This document shows, in pieces, positions 8,369-16,811 of a stretch of DNA of 64,000 bases. The position numbers and the translations under genes are program-made. Position 1 is the stretch's first letter. The number at the start of each line of letters is the position of its first letter. This DNA is from Planococcus sp. APC 4015 (lineage in GTDB: Bacteria; Actinomycetota; Actinomycetes; Actinomycetales; Microbacteriaceae): contig JASDDH010000009.1 of NCBI GenBank assembly GCA_030407505.1, positions 12,948-76,947 on the forward strand. Reading direction: 5' to 3'. A model generated the notes under the pieces. It was not told the origin of the DNA. It saw nothing but the letters and a program-made list of their open reading frames with translations, and did not search any database.

Positions 8369-8484
8369 GGGTCTCACGATCGGCGACGTGACTCGGTCTG
8401 CACCCGCCACTGGTGAGACCGGCGACAGGGCGGGTCTCACGAAGTGCGGTCCGCGCACGGCGGGGGCCGCCGTTCGTGAGACCC
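8369..8484. repeat. TTCGTGAGACCC repeat cluster, 3' side of DUF559 gene
   Basis: GGGTCTCACGA starts at 8369. A full copy, GGGTCTCACGAA, is at 8432-8443 and its exact inverse, TTCGTGAGACCC, at 8473-8484; this pair can form a 12-bp stem that may terminate the reverse-strand DUF559 transcript. A partial copy, GGTGAGACC, lies near 8412. Two more full copies are upstream of the gene. Confidence 0.7.
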
Positions 8485-8491
8485 AGAGGCG

Positions 8492-9399
8492 TCATCGACG
8501 ACTCGGTGTCCATCCGCCCGCGAGCAGGGCGGTCGTCACCTTGTCGACGGCGACCCCCGGGTCGGGTCGCAGGTGATGGGCGAGGATCCGGACGTGCTGC
8601 CACCCCGCCGCACGGATGGCGTCCCAGCGATCGGCGTCCCTGCGGAACTGCGCGACGTGCTCTGCGTGCACACGCCCGTCGTACTCCACGGCCACCCGGT
8701 ATCGCGGATACGCGAGGTCCAGGCGTGCGATGAGCGTCCCGCCGGGGGAGCGGAGCTCGTGGTTGAGCAGCGGCTCGGGCAATGCCGCTCGAAGGATCGC
8801 CAGGCGCAGGCGGGTCTCCTCGGAAGACTCACTCCCTCGGCGTGCAGCATCGGCGGCCGTGCGCAGTCGTGAGCGAACCGAGCCTGAACTCCCGGCCGCC
8901 GCTGTGCGAAGATCCTCGATCGTCACGAGACCGGTGCGCCGATGCAGGAGGAAGTCTGCGGCGGCGACAAGATCGTCGACTTCCCAGAGCTCGCCGGCGT
9001 GGACCCAGGCGCGGGCGGGCGCTTCGACCCTGACGCCCTCGATGAGCCTCGTACTGTGCGTCAGCGCTCCGAGCCGGTGACCGACCCATTCCCGGCGCCG
9101 CGGCTGGGACGCGGGCCGGTGGGCCGATACGTGGAGCGACGGCGCGTACGGCGCGCGTGGCATCGGGCATCCGAACAGGATCAGGGCCGTCTCGTGGCTG
9201 AAGAACTGCGCGGGAAGGAGTGCCGGCGCGGTCTCGCGCACCCGTCGGCGGATGTCGTCGCGATGCGGGTGCGCACGCCGTGGGTCGGTGTTGCGATGTC
9301 GCTCGCGCGCAGACGTGATCGCGTCACCCCTGCGTGCAGTGCGGCGCCGACGCGGAATGCGCCGCCCAAGGAGTCCGGCAGGGGTGATGGTCGCGGCAT
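8492..9399 (-). pseudogene. Frameshifted DUF559 domain protein
   Basis: The C-terminal part reads cleanly to 8492. It has QFFSHETALILFG, then VAVEYDGRVHAEHVAQFRRD and WQHVRILAHHL, typical of DUF559/Vsr-like nuclease-fold proteins. The matching N-terminus (FRVGAALHAGVTRSRLRAS, THGVRTR) is in a different frame starting at ATG 9399. Reading must slip back by one base at about 9225-9275, which corresponds to loss of one nucleotide. The result is a broken gene, a sequencing error or, less likely, a programmed -1 shift. The intact protein would be about 300 residues. A second, intact DUF559-type gene lies at 47801-48649. The locus is wrapped in intergenic repeats. Function of the family is not established. 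Confidence 0.75.
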
Positions 9400-9554
9400 C
9401 CGTCCATTTCGCCACGTGTCCGCGCCCCAGGGCGGTCCGTTGGAGCGCGACATGATGATGCCCGCCTCGGCACGGGCCTGGGGAGGAGGCGAGGCCCGTG
9501 TCCGACCGGCGGCGTGTCTCAGGAAGTGAGGCGCACAGGCGCGTCGGGTCGCCA

Positions 9555-9630
9555 TTCGTGAGACCCATGCGGGCCGCGGGTCGCACGGGTTGCGGAATGG
9601 TGCACGCATCGGCAGCCATTCGTGAGACCC
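9555..9630. repeat. TTCGTGAGACCC repeats, 5' side of DUF559 gene
   Basis: Exact copies of TTCGTGAGACCC are at 9555-9566 and 9619-9630, each preceded by GCCA (GCCATTCGTGAGACCC). A degraded copy, GTGTCTCAGGAAGTGAG, lies near 9514-9530. The unit is the same as in the cluster on the other side of the DUF559 gene. The stretch 9400-9678 contains no other convincing gene. Confidence 0.7.
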
Positions 9631-9648
9631 GTGGGACGAATACGGAAG

Positions 9649-9675
9649 CCGGATGCCGGGGGCACCGGCATCCGG
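9649..9675 (-). terminator. Hairpin after the oligopeptidase gene
   Basis: CCGGATGCC (9649-9657) pairs with GGCATCCGG (9667-9675), a 9-bp perfect stem 4 bases beyond the stop of the reverse-strand peptidase. It matches the hairpin at 8332-8358 in stem and most of the loop. Confidence 0.5.
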
Positions 9676-9678
9676 AAC

Positions 9679-11796
9679 TCAGTCCGCGACGCCGAGAACG
9701 TCGAGTATCCAGGCCAGTTCGAACGCGCGCTCGCGCCAGGAGTTGTAGCGACCAGAGACGCCTCCGTGCCCCGCGACCATCTCGCACTTCAGCAGCGCGT
9801 CGGCGCCGACCTCGCGCAGGCGCGCGACCCACTTCGCCGGTTCGACGTACATCACGCGGGTGTCGTTGAGCGAGGTCACCGCGAGGATCCGCGGGTACTC
9901 GACGTCGCGCACGTTCTCGTACGGCGAGTACGACTTCATGTACGCGTACACGTCGGCGTTGTGCAGGGGATCGCCCCACTCGTCCCATTCGATGACGGTC
10001 AGGGGCAGCGAAGGGTCGAGGATCGTCGTCAGCGCGTCGACGAACGGGACCTCGGCGACGATCCCCGCGAACAGCTCGGGCGCGAGGTTCGCCACGGCGC
10101 CCATCAGCAGCCCGCCCGCCGAACCACCCTCGGCGACCATGCGGTCGGGGGTGGTGTATCCCTGCTCGACGAGATGCCGTGCGCAGTCGACGAAGTCGGT
10201 GAAGGTGTTCCGCTTGCTGAGCAGCTTTCCGTCCTCGTACCACTGCCGGCCCATCTCGCCGCCGCCCCGCACGTGGGCGACCGCGAAGATCACGCCGCGG
10301 TCCAGCTCCGACAGGCGCGGCACCGAGAAGCCGGGCTCGATCGAGTGCTCGTACGAGCCGTAGCCGTACAGGTGCAGCGGCCGCGGGGCGGTGCCGGCCT
10401 CGCCGAACGAGCGCTTCCAGACGAGGGAGACCGGAATCTGCGTGCCGTCCTGCGCGGTGGCCCAGACCCTCGCCTGCGCATAGTCCGCAGCGTCGTAGCC
10501 GCCCAGCACGGGCTGCTGCTTGCGCACATGGCGCTCGCCGGTGGCGATGTCGTACTCGATGACGGTGCCCGGGGTCACGAACGAGCCGTAGCCCAGTCGC
10601 AGCACCGGCGGCGCCCACTCGGGGTTGCCGCTCGCGCCGACCGCGTACAGCGGCTCGTCGAAGGCGATCTCGTCGACCTCGTCCGTCGCGTAGTCCAGCA
10701 GGCCGAGCCGGGGGAGGCCGCCGCGGCGATAGCCGAGCACGGCCCAGTCGCGGAAGGTCGACAGACCGAGCAGGCGCTCACCGGCACGGTGCGGCACCAC
10801 GACGGCGCGCTCACCGGCGGGGTCGGATGCCGCGACGCGGACGAGCTCGAAATCGAGGGCGTCCTTGTTGTGCAGGATGAACAGCACGTCCTCGCCGTCG
10901 ACGACGGCGTGATCGCTGTCGTACTCGACACCCTCTTCGCGCGGCCAGACGACGCGCGGCTCGCCACGCAGGTCGTCGGCGTCCAGCATCCATTCTTCTG
11001 AGGTGATCGACGAGCCGAGCCCGATCACGAGGTAGCGGTCGCTGCGGGTGAACCCCGCCCCGACCCAGTAGCGCTCGTCGGGCTCGTGGAACAGCTTCTC
11101 GTCTGCGTCGACGGCGGTGCCGAGCTCGTGGAGCCAGACGGTATCGGGGCGCCATGCGTCGTCGACCGTCGTGTAGACGATGAACCGCCCGTCAGGCGAG
11201 AACGAGGCGCCGGCGAAGGTGCCCTCGATCTCGTCGGGCAGCTGCTCCCCGGTGGTCAGGTCGCGGACGCGGATCGTGTACCGCTCGTCGCCTTCGACGT
11301 CGACGCCGTACAGCATGCGCGTGCCGTCGTTCGAGATCTCGAAGCTGCCGAGCGAGAAGAACTCGTGACCCTCGGCCTCGACGTTCCCGTCGAGCAGGAT
11401 CTGCTCGCCCGGAACGGCCGCCTCGGGGGAGAGCACGGGCGGGGTCCAGTCCTCGGGTGATGCCAGTGGTGCGCGGCACTGGATGCCGTACTGCTGGCCT
11501 TCGAGCGTTCGGCCGTAGTACCACCACGCGCCGCGCCGCGTCGGCACCGAGAGGTCGGTCTCGAGCGTGCGGCCCTTGATCTCGCCGAACAGGCGCTCGC
11601 GCAACCCCGCGAGGTGCTCGGTGCGCTGCTGCGTGTAGGCGTTCTCGGCCTCCAGGTGCGCGATGACGTCGGCGTCGTCCTTGGAGCGGAGCCACTCGTA
11701 GCGGTCTTCGACGTCATCGCCGTGATGCGACCTGACGACGGGGCGCGGGACGGCGACGGGGGCGGACGGAGCGGATGCGGAGTCGTGGGCGGTCAC
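9679..11796 (-). CDS. ptrB: Oligopeptidase B (S9 prolyl oligopeptidase family)
   Basis: A 705-residue cytoplasmic serine peptidase that cuts short peptides, in this subfamily usually after Arg or Lys. A beta-propeller N-terminal region (about 60-420) is followed by an alpha/beta-hydrolase domain. The catalytic Ser lies in GGSAGG near residue 559; the Asp is in SLNDTRV and the His in GHGGVSGRY near the C-terminus. EWDEWGDP is typical of oligopeptidase B. The GTG start at 11796 is preceded by TAGCGT and six bases, a leaderless arrangement. Its convergent neighbour is the broken DUF559 region. Confidence 0.93.
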   Translation of the reverse strand: MTAHDSASAPSAPVAVPRPVVRSHHGDDVEDRYEWLRSKDDADVIAHLEAENAYTQQRTEHLAGLRERLFGEIKGRTLETDLSVPTRRGAWWYYGRTLEGQQYGIQCRAPLASPEDWTPPVLSPEAAVPGEQILLDGNVEAEGHEFFSLGSFEISNDGTRMLYGVDVEGDERYTIRVRDLTTGEQLPDEIEGTFAGASFSPDGRFIVYTTVDDAWRPDTVWLHELGTAVDADEKLFHEPDERYWVGAGFTRSDRYLVIGLGSSITSEEWMLDADDLRGEPRVVWPREEGVEYDSDHAVVDGEDVLFILHNKDALDFELVRVAASDPAGERAVVVPHRAGERLLGLSTFRDWAVLGYRRGGLPRLGLLDYATDEVDEIAFDEPLYAVGASGNPEWAPPVLRLGYGSFVTPGTVIEYDIATGERHVRKQQPVLGGYDAADYAQARVWATAQDGTQIPVSLVWKRSFGEAGTAPRPLHLYGYGSYEHSIEPGFSVPRLSELDRGVIFAVAHVRGGGEMGRQWYEDGKLLSKRNTFTDFVDCARHLVEQGYTTPDRMVAEGGSAGGLLMGAVANLAPELFAGIVAEVPFVDALTTILDPSLPLTVIEWDEWGDPLHNADVYAYMKSYSPYENVRDVEYPRILAVTSLNDTRVMYVEPAKWVARLREVGADALLKCEMVAGHGGVSGRYNSWRERAFELAWILDVLGVAD

Positions 11797-11834
11797 GGTT
11801 CAACGCTAGTCGCCTGCGCGTGGACCCCGCCGAG

Positions 11835-11908
11835 TTGACCGCGGGCGGGGGCGGTGTAAGGATTCTTTCTGGCCGGTTGCCGGTTGCTGAACTCCCGGTG
11901 AACTCTTC
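11835..11908 (+). promoter_or_regulatory. Possible promoter and Pho-box repeats upstream of PiT
   Basis: TTGACC (11835-11840), a 16-base gap and TAAGGA (11857-11862) form a possible promoter. Downstream, CTGAAC (11887) and GTGAAC (11898) start 11 bases apart, in the same orientation as the repeats upstream of the glycerophosphodiesterase. Only two repeats are convincing and they lie downstream of the proposed -10, so the role is uncertain. Confidence 0.3.
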
Positions 11909-11967
11909 GTTCGTCACGCCGATCACGTCGGCACCACATTTCCTGCACTCCTGACGGAAAGCGAACG

Positions 11968-13182
11968 GTGGAAGCCGCAACCCTGATCATCGTGCTGGTC
12001 ATCGCACTGGCGCTGTTCTTCGACTTCACGAACGGCTTCCACGACACCGCGAACGCGATGGCGACTCCCATCGCGACGGGCGCCCTGAAGCCCCGCACGG
12101 CGGTGCTTCTGGCTGCCGTCCTCAATCTCGTGGGCGCGTTCCTGTCCACCGAGGTCGCCAAGACCATCTCGGGCGGCATGATCCGAGAAGACGAGATCTC
12201 GGCATCCGTGTTCCCGGCGATCATCTTCGCCGGTCTCATCGGTGCGATCACGTGGAACATGCTCACGTGGCTGCTCGGACTCCCGTCGTCGTCGTCGCAC
12301 GCGCTGTTCGGGGGGTTGATCGGGGCGACGCTCGTCGGCGTGAGCGCCGCGGCGATCGACTTCGGCGTCGTGCTGAGCAAGGTGATCCTGCCCGCGGTCA
12401 TCGCGCCGGTGACCGCCTGCATCATCGCGTTCACCGTGACCAAGATCGCCTACGCGATCACACGCCGCTACGACACCAAGCCCGACGGGCGCGACGGGTT
12501 CCGCTGGGGTCAGATCTTCACGTCCTCGCTCGTGGCGCTCGCGCACGGCACCAACGACGCGCAGAAGACGATGGGCATCATCACGCTCGCGCTCATCACG
12601 GTGGGGTGGCAGTCCTCGGCGAACGCCGACCCGCAGCTGTGGGTCATCGTGGCGTGCGCGGTGACGATCGCCCTCGGCACGTACATGGGCGGGTGGCGCA
12701 TCATCCGGACTCTCGGCAAGGGGCTCACCGACGTCAAGCCCGCGCAGGGGTTCGCCGCCGAGGCGTCGACGGCGTCGACGATCCTCGCCTCGAGCGCGCT
12801 GGGCTTCGCCCTGTCGACCACGCAGGTCGCCTCGGGTTCGGTGATCGGCTCGGGGCTGGGCCGACGGGGCTCGACCGTGCGGTGGCGCACCGTGGGCCGC
12901 ATCATGGTGGGCTGGCTGCTGACGCTGCCGGCCTCGGGCCTCGTGGGCGGAGCAGCGGCGCTGATCGTCGTGTGGCTCGGCACCTGGGGCGTGCTGATCG
13001 ACGCGGTCATCGCGGTCGTGATCATCTTCGCGCTGTTCCGTCGCTCGCGCCGTGACGCGGTGACGGCGAACAACGCGATGAGCGAGGTCGCCGATTCGGG
13101 CGCAGCCGTGAAGGTCACCCGCAAGCCGCCGCCCACCCGCCGTCAGCGCGCGCGCTCGTCCGACAAGGAGCAGGGCCGATGA
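11968..13182 (+). CDS. pit: PiT family inorganic phosphate transporter
   Basis: A 404-residue integral membrane protein with about 10 hydrophobic segments. It carries the two family signatures: FDFTNGFHDTANAMATPIAT near the N-terminus and ALAHGTNDAQKTMGI in the second repeat, the inverted GANDxxN-like halves that bind phosphate. PiT carriers import phosphate, often as a metal complex, with protons. Translation probably starts at GTG 11968, where the conserved first helix begins. The cytoplasmic tail is Lys/Arg-rich. It overlaps the next small gene by four bases (ATGA), so the two are co-translated. Confidence 0.93.
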   Translation: MEAATLIIVLVIALALFFDFTNGFHDTANAMATPIATGALKPRTAVLLAAVLNLVGAFLSTEVAKTISGGMIREDEISASVFPAIIFAGLIGAITWNMLTWLLGLPSSSSHALFGGLIGATLVGVSAAAIDFGVVLSKVILPAVIAPVTACIIAFTVTKIAYAITRRYDTKPDGRDGFRWGQIFTSSLVALAHGTNDAQKTMGIITLALITVGWQSSANADPQLWVIVACAVTIALGTYMGGWRIIRTLGKGLTDVKPAQGFAAEASTASTILASSALGFALSTTQVASGSVIGSGLGRRGSTVRWRTVGRIMVGWLLTLPASGLVGGAAALIVVWLGTWGVLIDAVIAVVIIFALFRRSRRDAVTANNAMSEVADSGAAVKVTRKPPPTRRQRARSSDKEQGR

Positions 13183-13511
13183 TCGTCATCAACTGGCTCG
13201 CCTTCGTGCAGGTCTTCGCCGCTGCTCTCGTCGGCGCCGTCACGATCGTGACGTTCTACGCTCTGGGTCTGCGGATGCTGGTGCGTGCAGGGCGCGCCCC
13301 AGTGGTCGCGCCGGCGGAGTTCACCGATGCCATCACGGTGATCACCGAGAAGGAGGCCCGACGGGCCGAGAAGGCCGCGGCAAAGGCGGCCAAGAAGAGT
13401 CCGCTGACGGACGGCCAGAAGTCGCTCGCCCTCGCCGGGGCGTACGGATGCTTCGCGGTCGCCGCGGCCGCCGTGCTCACCGGGCTTCTGCTGATCCTGT
13501 TCAACCACTGA
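13179..13511 (+). CDS. Small membrane protein co-transcribed with PiT
   Basis: A 110-residue protein with two hydrophobic helices (about 5-30 and 85-107). They flank a charged middle with a run of Glu/Lys/Ala (EKEARRAEKAAAKAAKK) that could form a short helix or coiled coil. I do not recognise a named family. The ATGA overlap with the phosphate transporter argues for a subunit or regulator of it; that is inference from position only. Confidence 0.8.
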   Translation: MIVINWLAFVQVFAAALVGAVTIVTFYALGLRMLVRAGRAPVVAPAEFTDAITVITEKEARRAEKAAAKAAKKSPLTDGQKSLALAGAYGCFAVAAAAVLTGLLLILFNH

Positions 13512-13560
13512 GTCTCCCCTCGACCCGGTGAGGTCGGTGCCCGGTCGTAGGGTGGTCGAC

Positions 13561-14514
13561 ATGGTTCCGACGCCCGCACCCGATGACGACGTCCGCGCCG
13601 CGGGCGCGGCGGCATCCGTGCAATTCGGTCAGTATCGATCCGCACGCCGAACGCTGCTGCACCTGAGCGACACGCACCTGCTGGCCGGAAACCCGCCCCT
13701 CAACGGACGCATCGACACGGCAGCCAACCTGCAGCGCACGCTCGAAGCCGTCGAGCGCATGCAGCTGCGGCCCGACGCGATCGTGTTCACCGGCGACCTC
13801 ACCGACCTCGGCGAAGCCGATGCCTACCGCGCGCTGCGCGCCGCCGTCGAGCCGGTCGCCGAGAGGCTCGGGGCGCCGATCGTGTGGGTCGCCGGCAACC
13901 ACGACGAGCGCCCGGCGATGCGGCAGGCGCTGCTGGATGCGCCGCCGACCGAAGACCCGGTCACGGGGGTGTGGGATCTCGACGGACTGCGTGTCATCGC
14001 GTTGGACTCCACCGTCCCGGGGTGGCATCACGGCGACCTCGACGAGGAGCAGCTGCGCTGGCTGGGCGGCATCCTGGCTCAGCCTGCTCCGCTGGGCACG
14101 ATCCTGGCGCTGCACCACCCCCCGCTCCCGTCGCACGTGCCGCTGTTCGACATCCTCGAACTGCGCGACCAGGGGCGCTTGGCCGACGTCATCGCCGGCA
14201 CGGACGTGCGCGCGATCCTGGCCGGGCATCTGCACTACTCCACGAGCGGCACCTTCGCGGGCGTCCCCGTCAGCGTCGCCTCGGCCACGTGCTACACGAT
14301 GAACCTGACGCGTCCGGCGGCGTCCGTGAACGGAATGGATGCCGCGCAGTCGTTCCATCTCGTGCACGTCTACGACGACACGGTCACCCATTCGGTGGTG
14401 CCGGTGGTCGAGGCTCCGACGGGCGATTACTTCTCGCCCGAGTGGGTCGCCGAGATGGCCGCGCGCACACCCGAGGAGCGCCTCGAGCTCTTCTCCCGCA
14501 AGTCGGTCGCCTGA
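13561..14514 (+). CDS. Calcineurin-like metallophosphoesterase
   Basis: A 317-residue phosphodiesterase of the CpdA/GpdQ-like group. The di-metal ligands are all present: LSDTHL (D-x-H), FTGDLTD (GD), AGNHDE (GNHD), and AGHLHY (GHxH) near residue 225. Such enzymes hydrolyse cyclic nucleotides or glycerophosphodiesters; which applies here cannot be decided. The start at ATG 13561 is chosen because TAGGGT (13548-13553) lies 7 bases before it, matching the leaderless pattern in this genome. It lies downstream of the PiT pair but has its own promoter. Confidence 0.88.
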   Translation: MVPTPAPDDDVRAAGAAASVQFGQYRSARRTLLHLSDTHLLAGNPPLNGRIDTAANLQRTLEAVERMQLRPDAIVFTGDLTDLGEADAYRALRAAVEPVAERLGAPIVWVAGNHDERPAMRQALLDAPPTEDPVTGVWDLDGLRVIALDSTVPGWHHGDLDEEQLRWLGGILAQPAPLGTILALHHPPLPSHVPLFDILELRDQGRLADVIAGTDVRAILAGHLHYSTSGTFAGVPVSVASATCYTMNLTRPAASVNGMDAAQSFHLVHVYDDTVTHSVVPVVEAPTGDYFSPEWVAEMAARTPEERLELFSRKSVA

Positions 14515-14638
14515 TCCTCGCCTCGGCGTACACCGGCGTGCGACTCGCTGTCCGTGCCGTACACGCGGCGCAGACCTGCTCGCGAGTAGCCTCGGAGGCA
14601 CCCCTTTCCACGACGACGTGACCCACGAGGACGCATTC

Positions 14639-16111
14639 ATGACTGTTGACGAGGCACCGCGCACGCGCACCGAGACCGATTCGCTCGGCTCCCTCGAGAT
14701 CCCGGCCGACGCCTATTGGGGCATCCACACCGCCCGCGCGCTGGAGAACTTCCCGATCTCGATGCGGCCGATCTCGGTCTACAAAGACCTCGTGGTCGCG
14801 CTCGCGATGGTGAAGCAGGCGTCGGCTCGCGCGAACCGCGACATCGGCGACCTCGAGCACGACAAGGCCGATCTGATCGACCGGGCGGCTCAGCTCGTCA
14901 TCGACGGGCAGTTCCACGATCAGTTCGTCGTGGGGGTCATCCAGGGCGGTGCCGGCACATCCACGAACATGAACGCGAACGAGGTCATCACCAACATCGC
15001 GCTCGAGCTCGCCGGCCGAGAGAAGGGCGACTACGCGTTCCTGTCGCCCATAGACCACACGAACCGCAGCCAATCGACCAACGACGTGTACCCGACCTCG
15101 GTGAAGGTGGGCCTCGGGCTCGATCTGCGCACGCTCCTGGACGAACTCGACCTGCTGCGCCGGTCGTTCCTCGCGAAGGCGGTCGAGTTCCACGACATCC
15201 TGAAAGTCGGCAGGACGCAGCTGCAGGATGCGGTGCCCATGACTCTCGGGCAGGAGTTCCACGGTTTCGCCACGACTCTCGGTGAGGACTACAGCCGCCT
15301 GAAGGAGAACGCGTTCCTCCTGTGCGAGATCAACATGGGCGCGACGGCGATCGGCACCGGCATCACGGCGCATGCCGGGTACAGCCAGGCGGTGCTGCAC
15401 CACCTGCGCGAGATCTCGGGACTCGATCTCGAGCTCGCCACCGACCTCGTCGAGTCCACGAGCGACACCGGGGCGTTCATGTCGTTCTCGTCGTCCCTCA
15501 AGCGCAACGCGATCAAACTCTCCAAGATCTGCAACGATCTGCGGCTGCTGTCATCCGGGCCGCAGGCGGGCTTCGGCGAGATCAACCTGCCGGCGCGCCA
15601 GGCGGGGTCCAGCATCATGCCCGGCAAGGTCAACCCCGTCATCCCCGAGGTCGTGAACCAGGTCGCGTTCGCCGTGGTCGGGGCCGACATGACGGTGACG
15701 ATGGCGGTCGAGGGCGGGCAGCTGCAGCTCAACGCCTTCGAGCCGGTGATCGCGCATTCGATCTTCCAGTCGATCACGTGGATGCGGCGGGGGATGCGGA
15801 CGCTGCGCGTGAACTGCGTCGACGGCATCACCGCCAACCGTGAGCGCCTCGGCGCGATGGTCGGATCCTCGGTCGGCGTCGTGACGGCGCTCACTCCGTT
15901 CATCGGGTACGCGGCGTCGGCGGCGCTGGCGAAGGCCGCCCTGCTCACCGGTCGGAACGTCGCCGATCTGGTCGTGGAGGCCGGGCTGATGTCTGCCGAC
16001 GAGGTGGCGAAGCAGCTGTCGCCCGCGCGCCTGTCGGGCCTCGAGGCCGTCACCGCGGCGATCCCCGTCCAGCAGGCTGCCGAAGACGTCATCTCCATCG
16101 ACGAGCGCTGA
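14639..16111 (+). CDS. aspA: Aspartate ammonia-lyase
   Basis: A 490-residue member of the aspartase/fumarase superfamily, converting aspartate to fumarate and ammonia. The catalytic mobile loop GSSIMPGKVNP, with its Ser, is near residue 325. Substrate-site regions GGAGTSTNMNANEV and HTNRSQSTNDVYPT match aspartase rather than fumarase C. The C-terminal tail is complete. The start at ATG 14639 gives the conserved N-terminus leading to GSLEIPADAYWG. Fumarate made here would feed the TCA cycle. No operon partner is visible. Confidence 0.93.
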   Translation: MTVDEAPRTRTETDSLGSLEIPADAYWGIHTARALENFPISMRPISVYKDLVVALAMVKQASARANRDIGDLEHDKADLIDRAAQLVIDGQFHDQFVVGVIQGGAGTSTNMNANEVITNIALELAGREKGDYAFLSPIDHTNRSQSTNDVYPTSVKVGLGLDLRTLLDELDLLRRSFLAKAVEFHDILKVGRTQLQDAVPMTLGQEFHGFATTLGEDYSRLKENAFLLCEINMGATAIGTGITAHAGYSQAVLHHLREISGLDLELATDLVESTSDTGAFMSFSSSLKRNAIKLSKICNDLRLLSSGPQAGFGEINLPARQAGSSIMPGKVNPVIPEVVNQVAFAVVGADMTVTMAVEGGQLQLNAFEPVIAHSIFQSITWMRRGMRTLRVNCVDGITANRERLGAMVGSSVGVVTALTPFIGYAASAALAKAALLTGRNVADLVVEAGLMSADEVAKQLSPARLSGLEAVTAAIPVQQAAEDVISIDER

Positions 16112-16279
16112 GGCTCTCGCGTCGCTCGAGGCGCGCAGAGGGACGGATGCCGCCGCGCCGGGCCGCCGGATCCGGGCCGCCGTGCGCCGCATCGGTACGC
16201 TGGTCGACGACGCGCATCGTCGACACCGCACGACGTCGGCATTCGCGCGTCGACACCATTCCACAGAGGGGGACTCTTC

Positions 16280-16732
16280 ATGACCGATCCGAACACGCCT
16301 CCGGGCGCCACGCCGCCGCCGTCCGAGCCGGTCGGCGCCACGCCGCCGGCCGCGCCCGCGTACGACGCACCGCCGCCCGCGGCACCGGCCTACTCCTCGG
16401 CTCCGCCGGCGGAATACGGATCGCCCGCAGCCGGTGAGCCCGGCAAGACGATGGGCATCGTCGCGCTCATCGCGGTGTTCTTCATCTCGATCCTCGGCCT
16501 GGTGCTCGGCTACGTCGCGCGCTCGCAGAGCAAGAAGGCGGGCATCCCGAACACGCCTGCCAAGATCGCCATCATCCTCGGATGGATCTTCATCGTCCTT
16601 CAGATCATCGGCGCGATCATCGCGATCGTGCTCTTCGCGACGCTGGCGGCGTCGGGCACCGACCTGCTGTGCGAGGGCATGCCCCCGGGCGTGTACGAGC
16701 TCACCGACGGCGGCACGATCACCTGCGAGTGA
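16280..16732 (+). CDS. DUF4190 domain membrane protein
   Basis: A 150-residue protein with a long Pro/Ala-rich, low-complexity N-terminal tail (about 1-55) and two membrane helices (about 57-80 and 92-118) separated by the basic loop ARSQSKKAGIPNTPAKI, the DUF4190 pattern. A short C-terminal segment contains two cysteines (DLLCEGM and ITCE) that could pair outside the membrane. GAGGGGGA-type ribosome site precedes the ATG. Family function is unknown. A strong terminator follows. Confidence 0.85.
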   Translation: MTDPNTPPGATPPPSEPVGATPPAAPAYDAPPPAAPAYSSAPPAEYGSPAAGEPGKTMGIVALIAVFFISILGLVLGYVARSQSKKAGIPNTPAKIAIILGWIFIVLQIIGAIIAIVLFATLAASGTDLLCEGMPPGVYELTDGGTITCE

Positions 16733-16741
16733 TCACCGTCT

Positions 16742-16773
16742 GAAGGGCGGTCCGCTTCGGCGGGCCGCCCTTC
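16742..16773 (+). terminator. Rho-independent-like terminator
   Basis: GAAGGGCGG (16742-16750) pairs with CCGCCCTTC (16765-16773), with additional pairing possible in the loop. It closes the DUF4190 gene and separates it from the convergent fumarylacetoacetase-family gene. Confidence 0.75.
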
Positions 16774-16811
16774 GTCGTTCCTGACGCGTCCGACACGACG
16801 GCGAAGCGAGC

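Noticed and set aside
9400..10618. Upstream part of the long reverse frame that ends at 8492
   Set aside because: Beyond 9399 it overlaps the oligopeptidase gene on the same strand in another frame and has no similarity to anything; only the DUF559 part is real.
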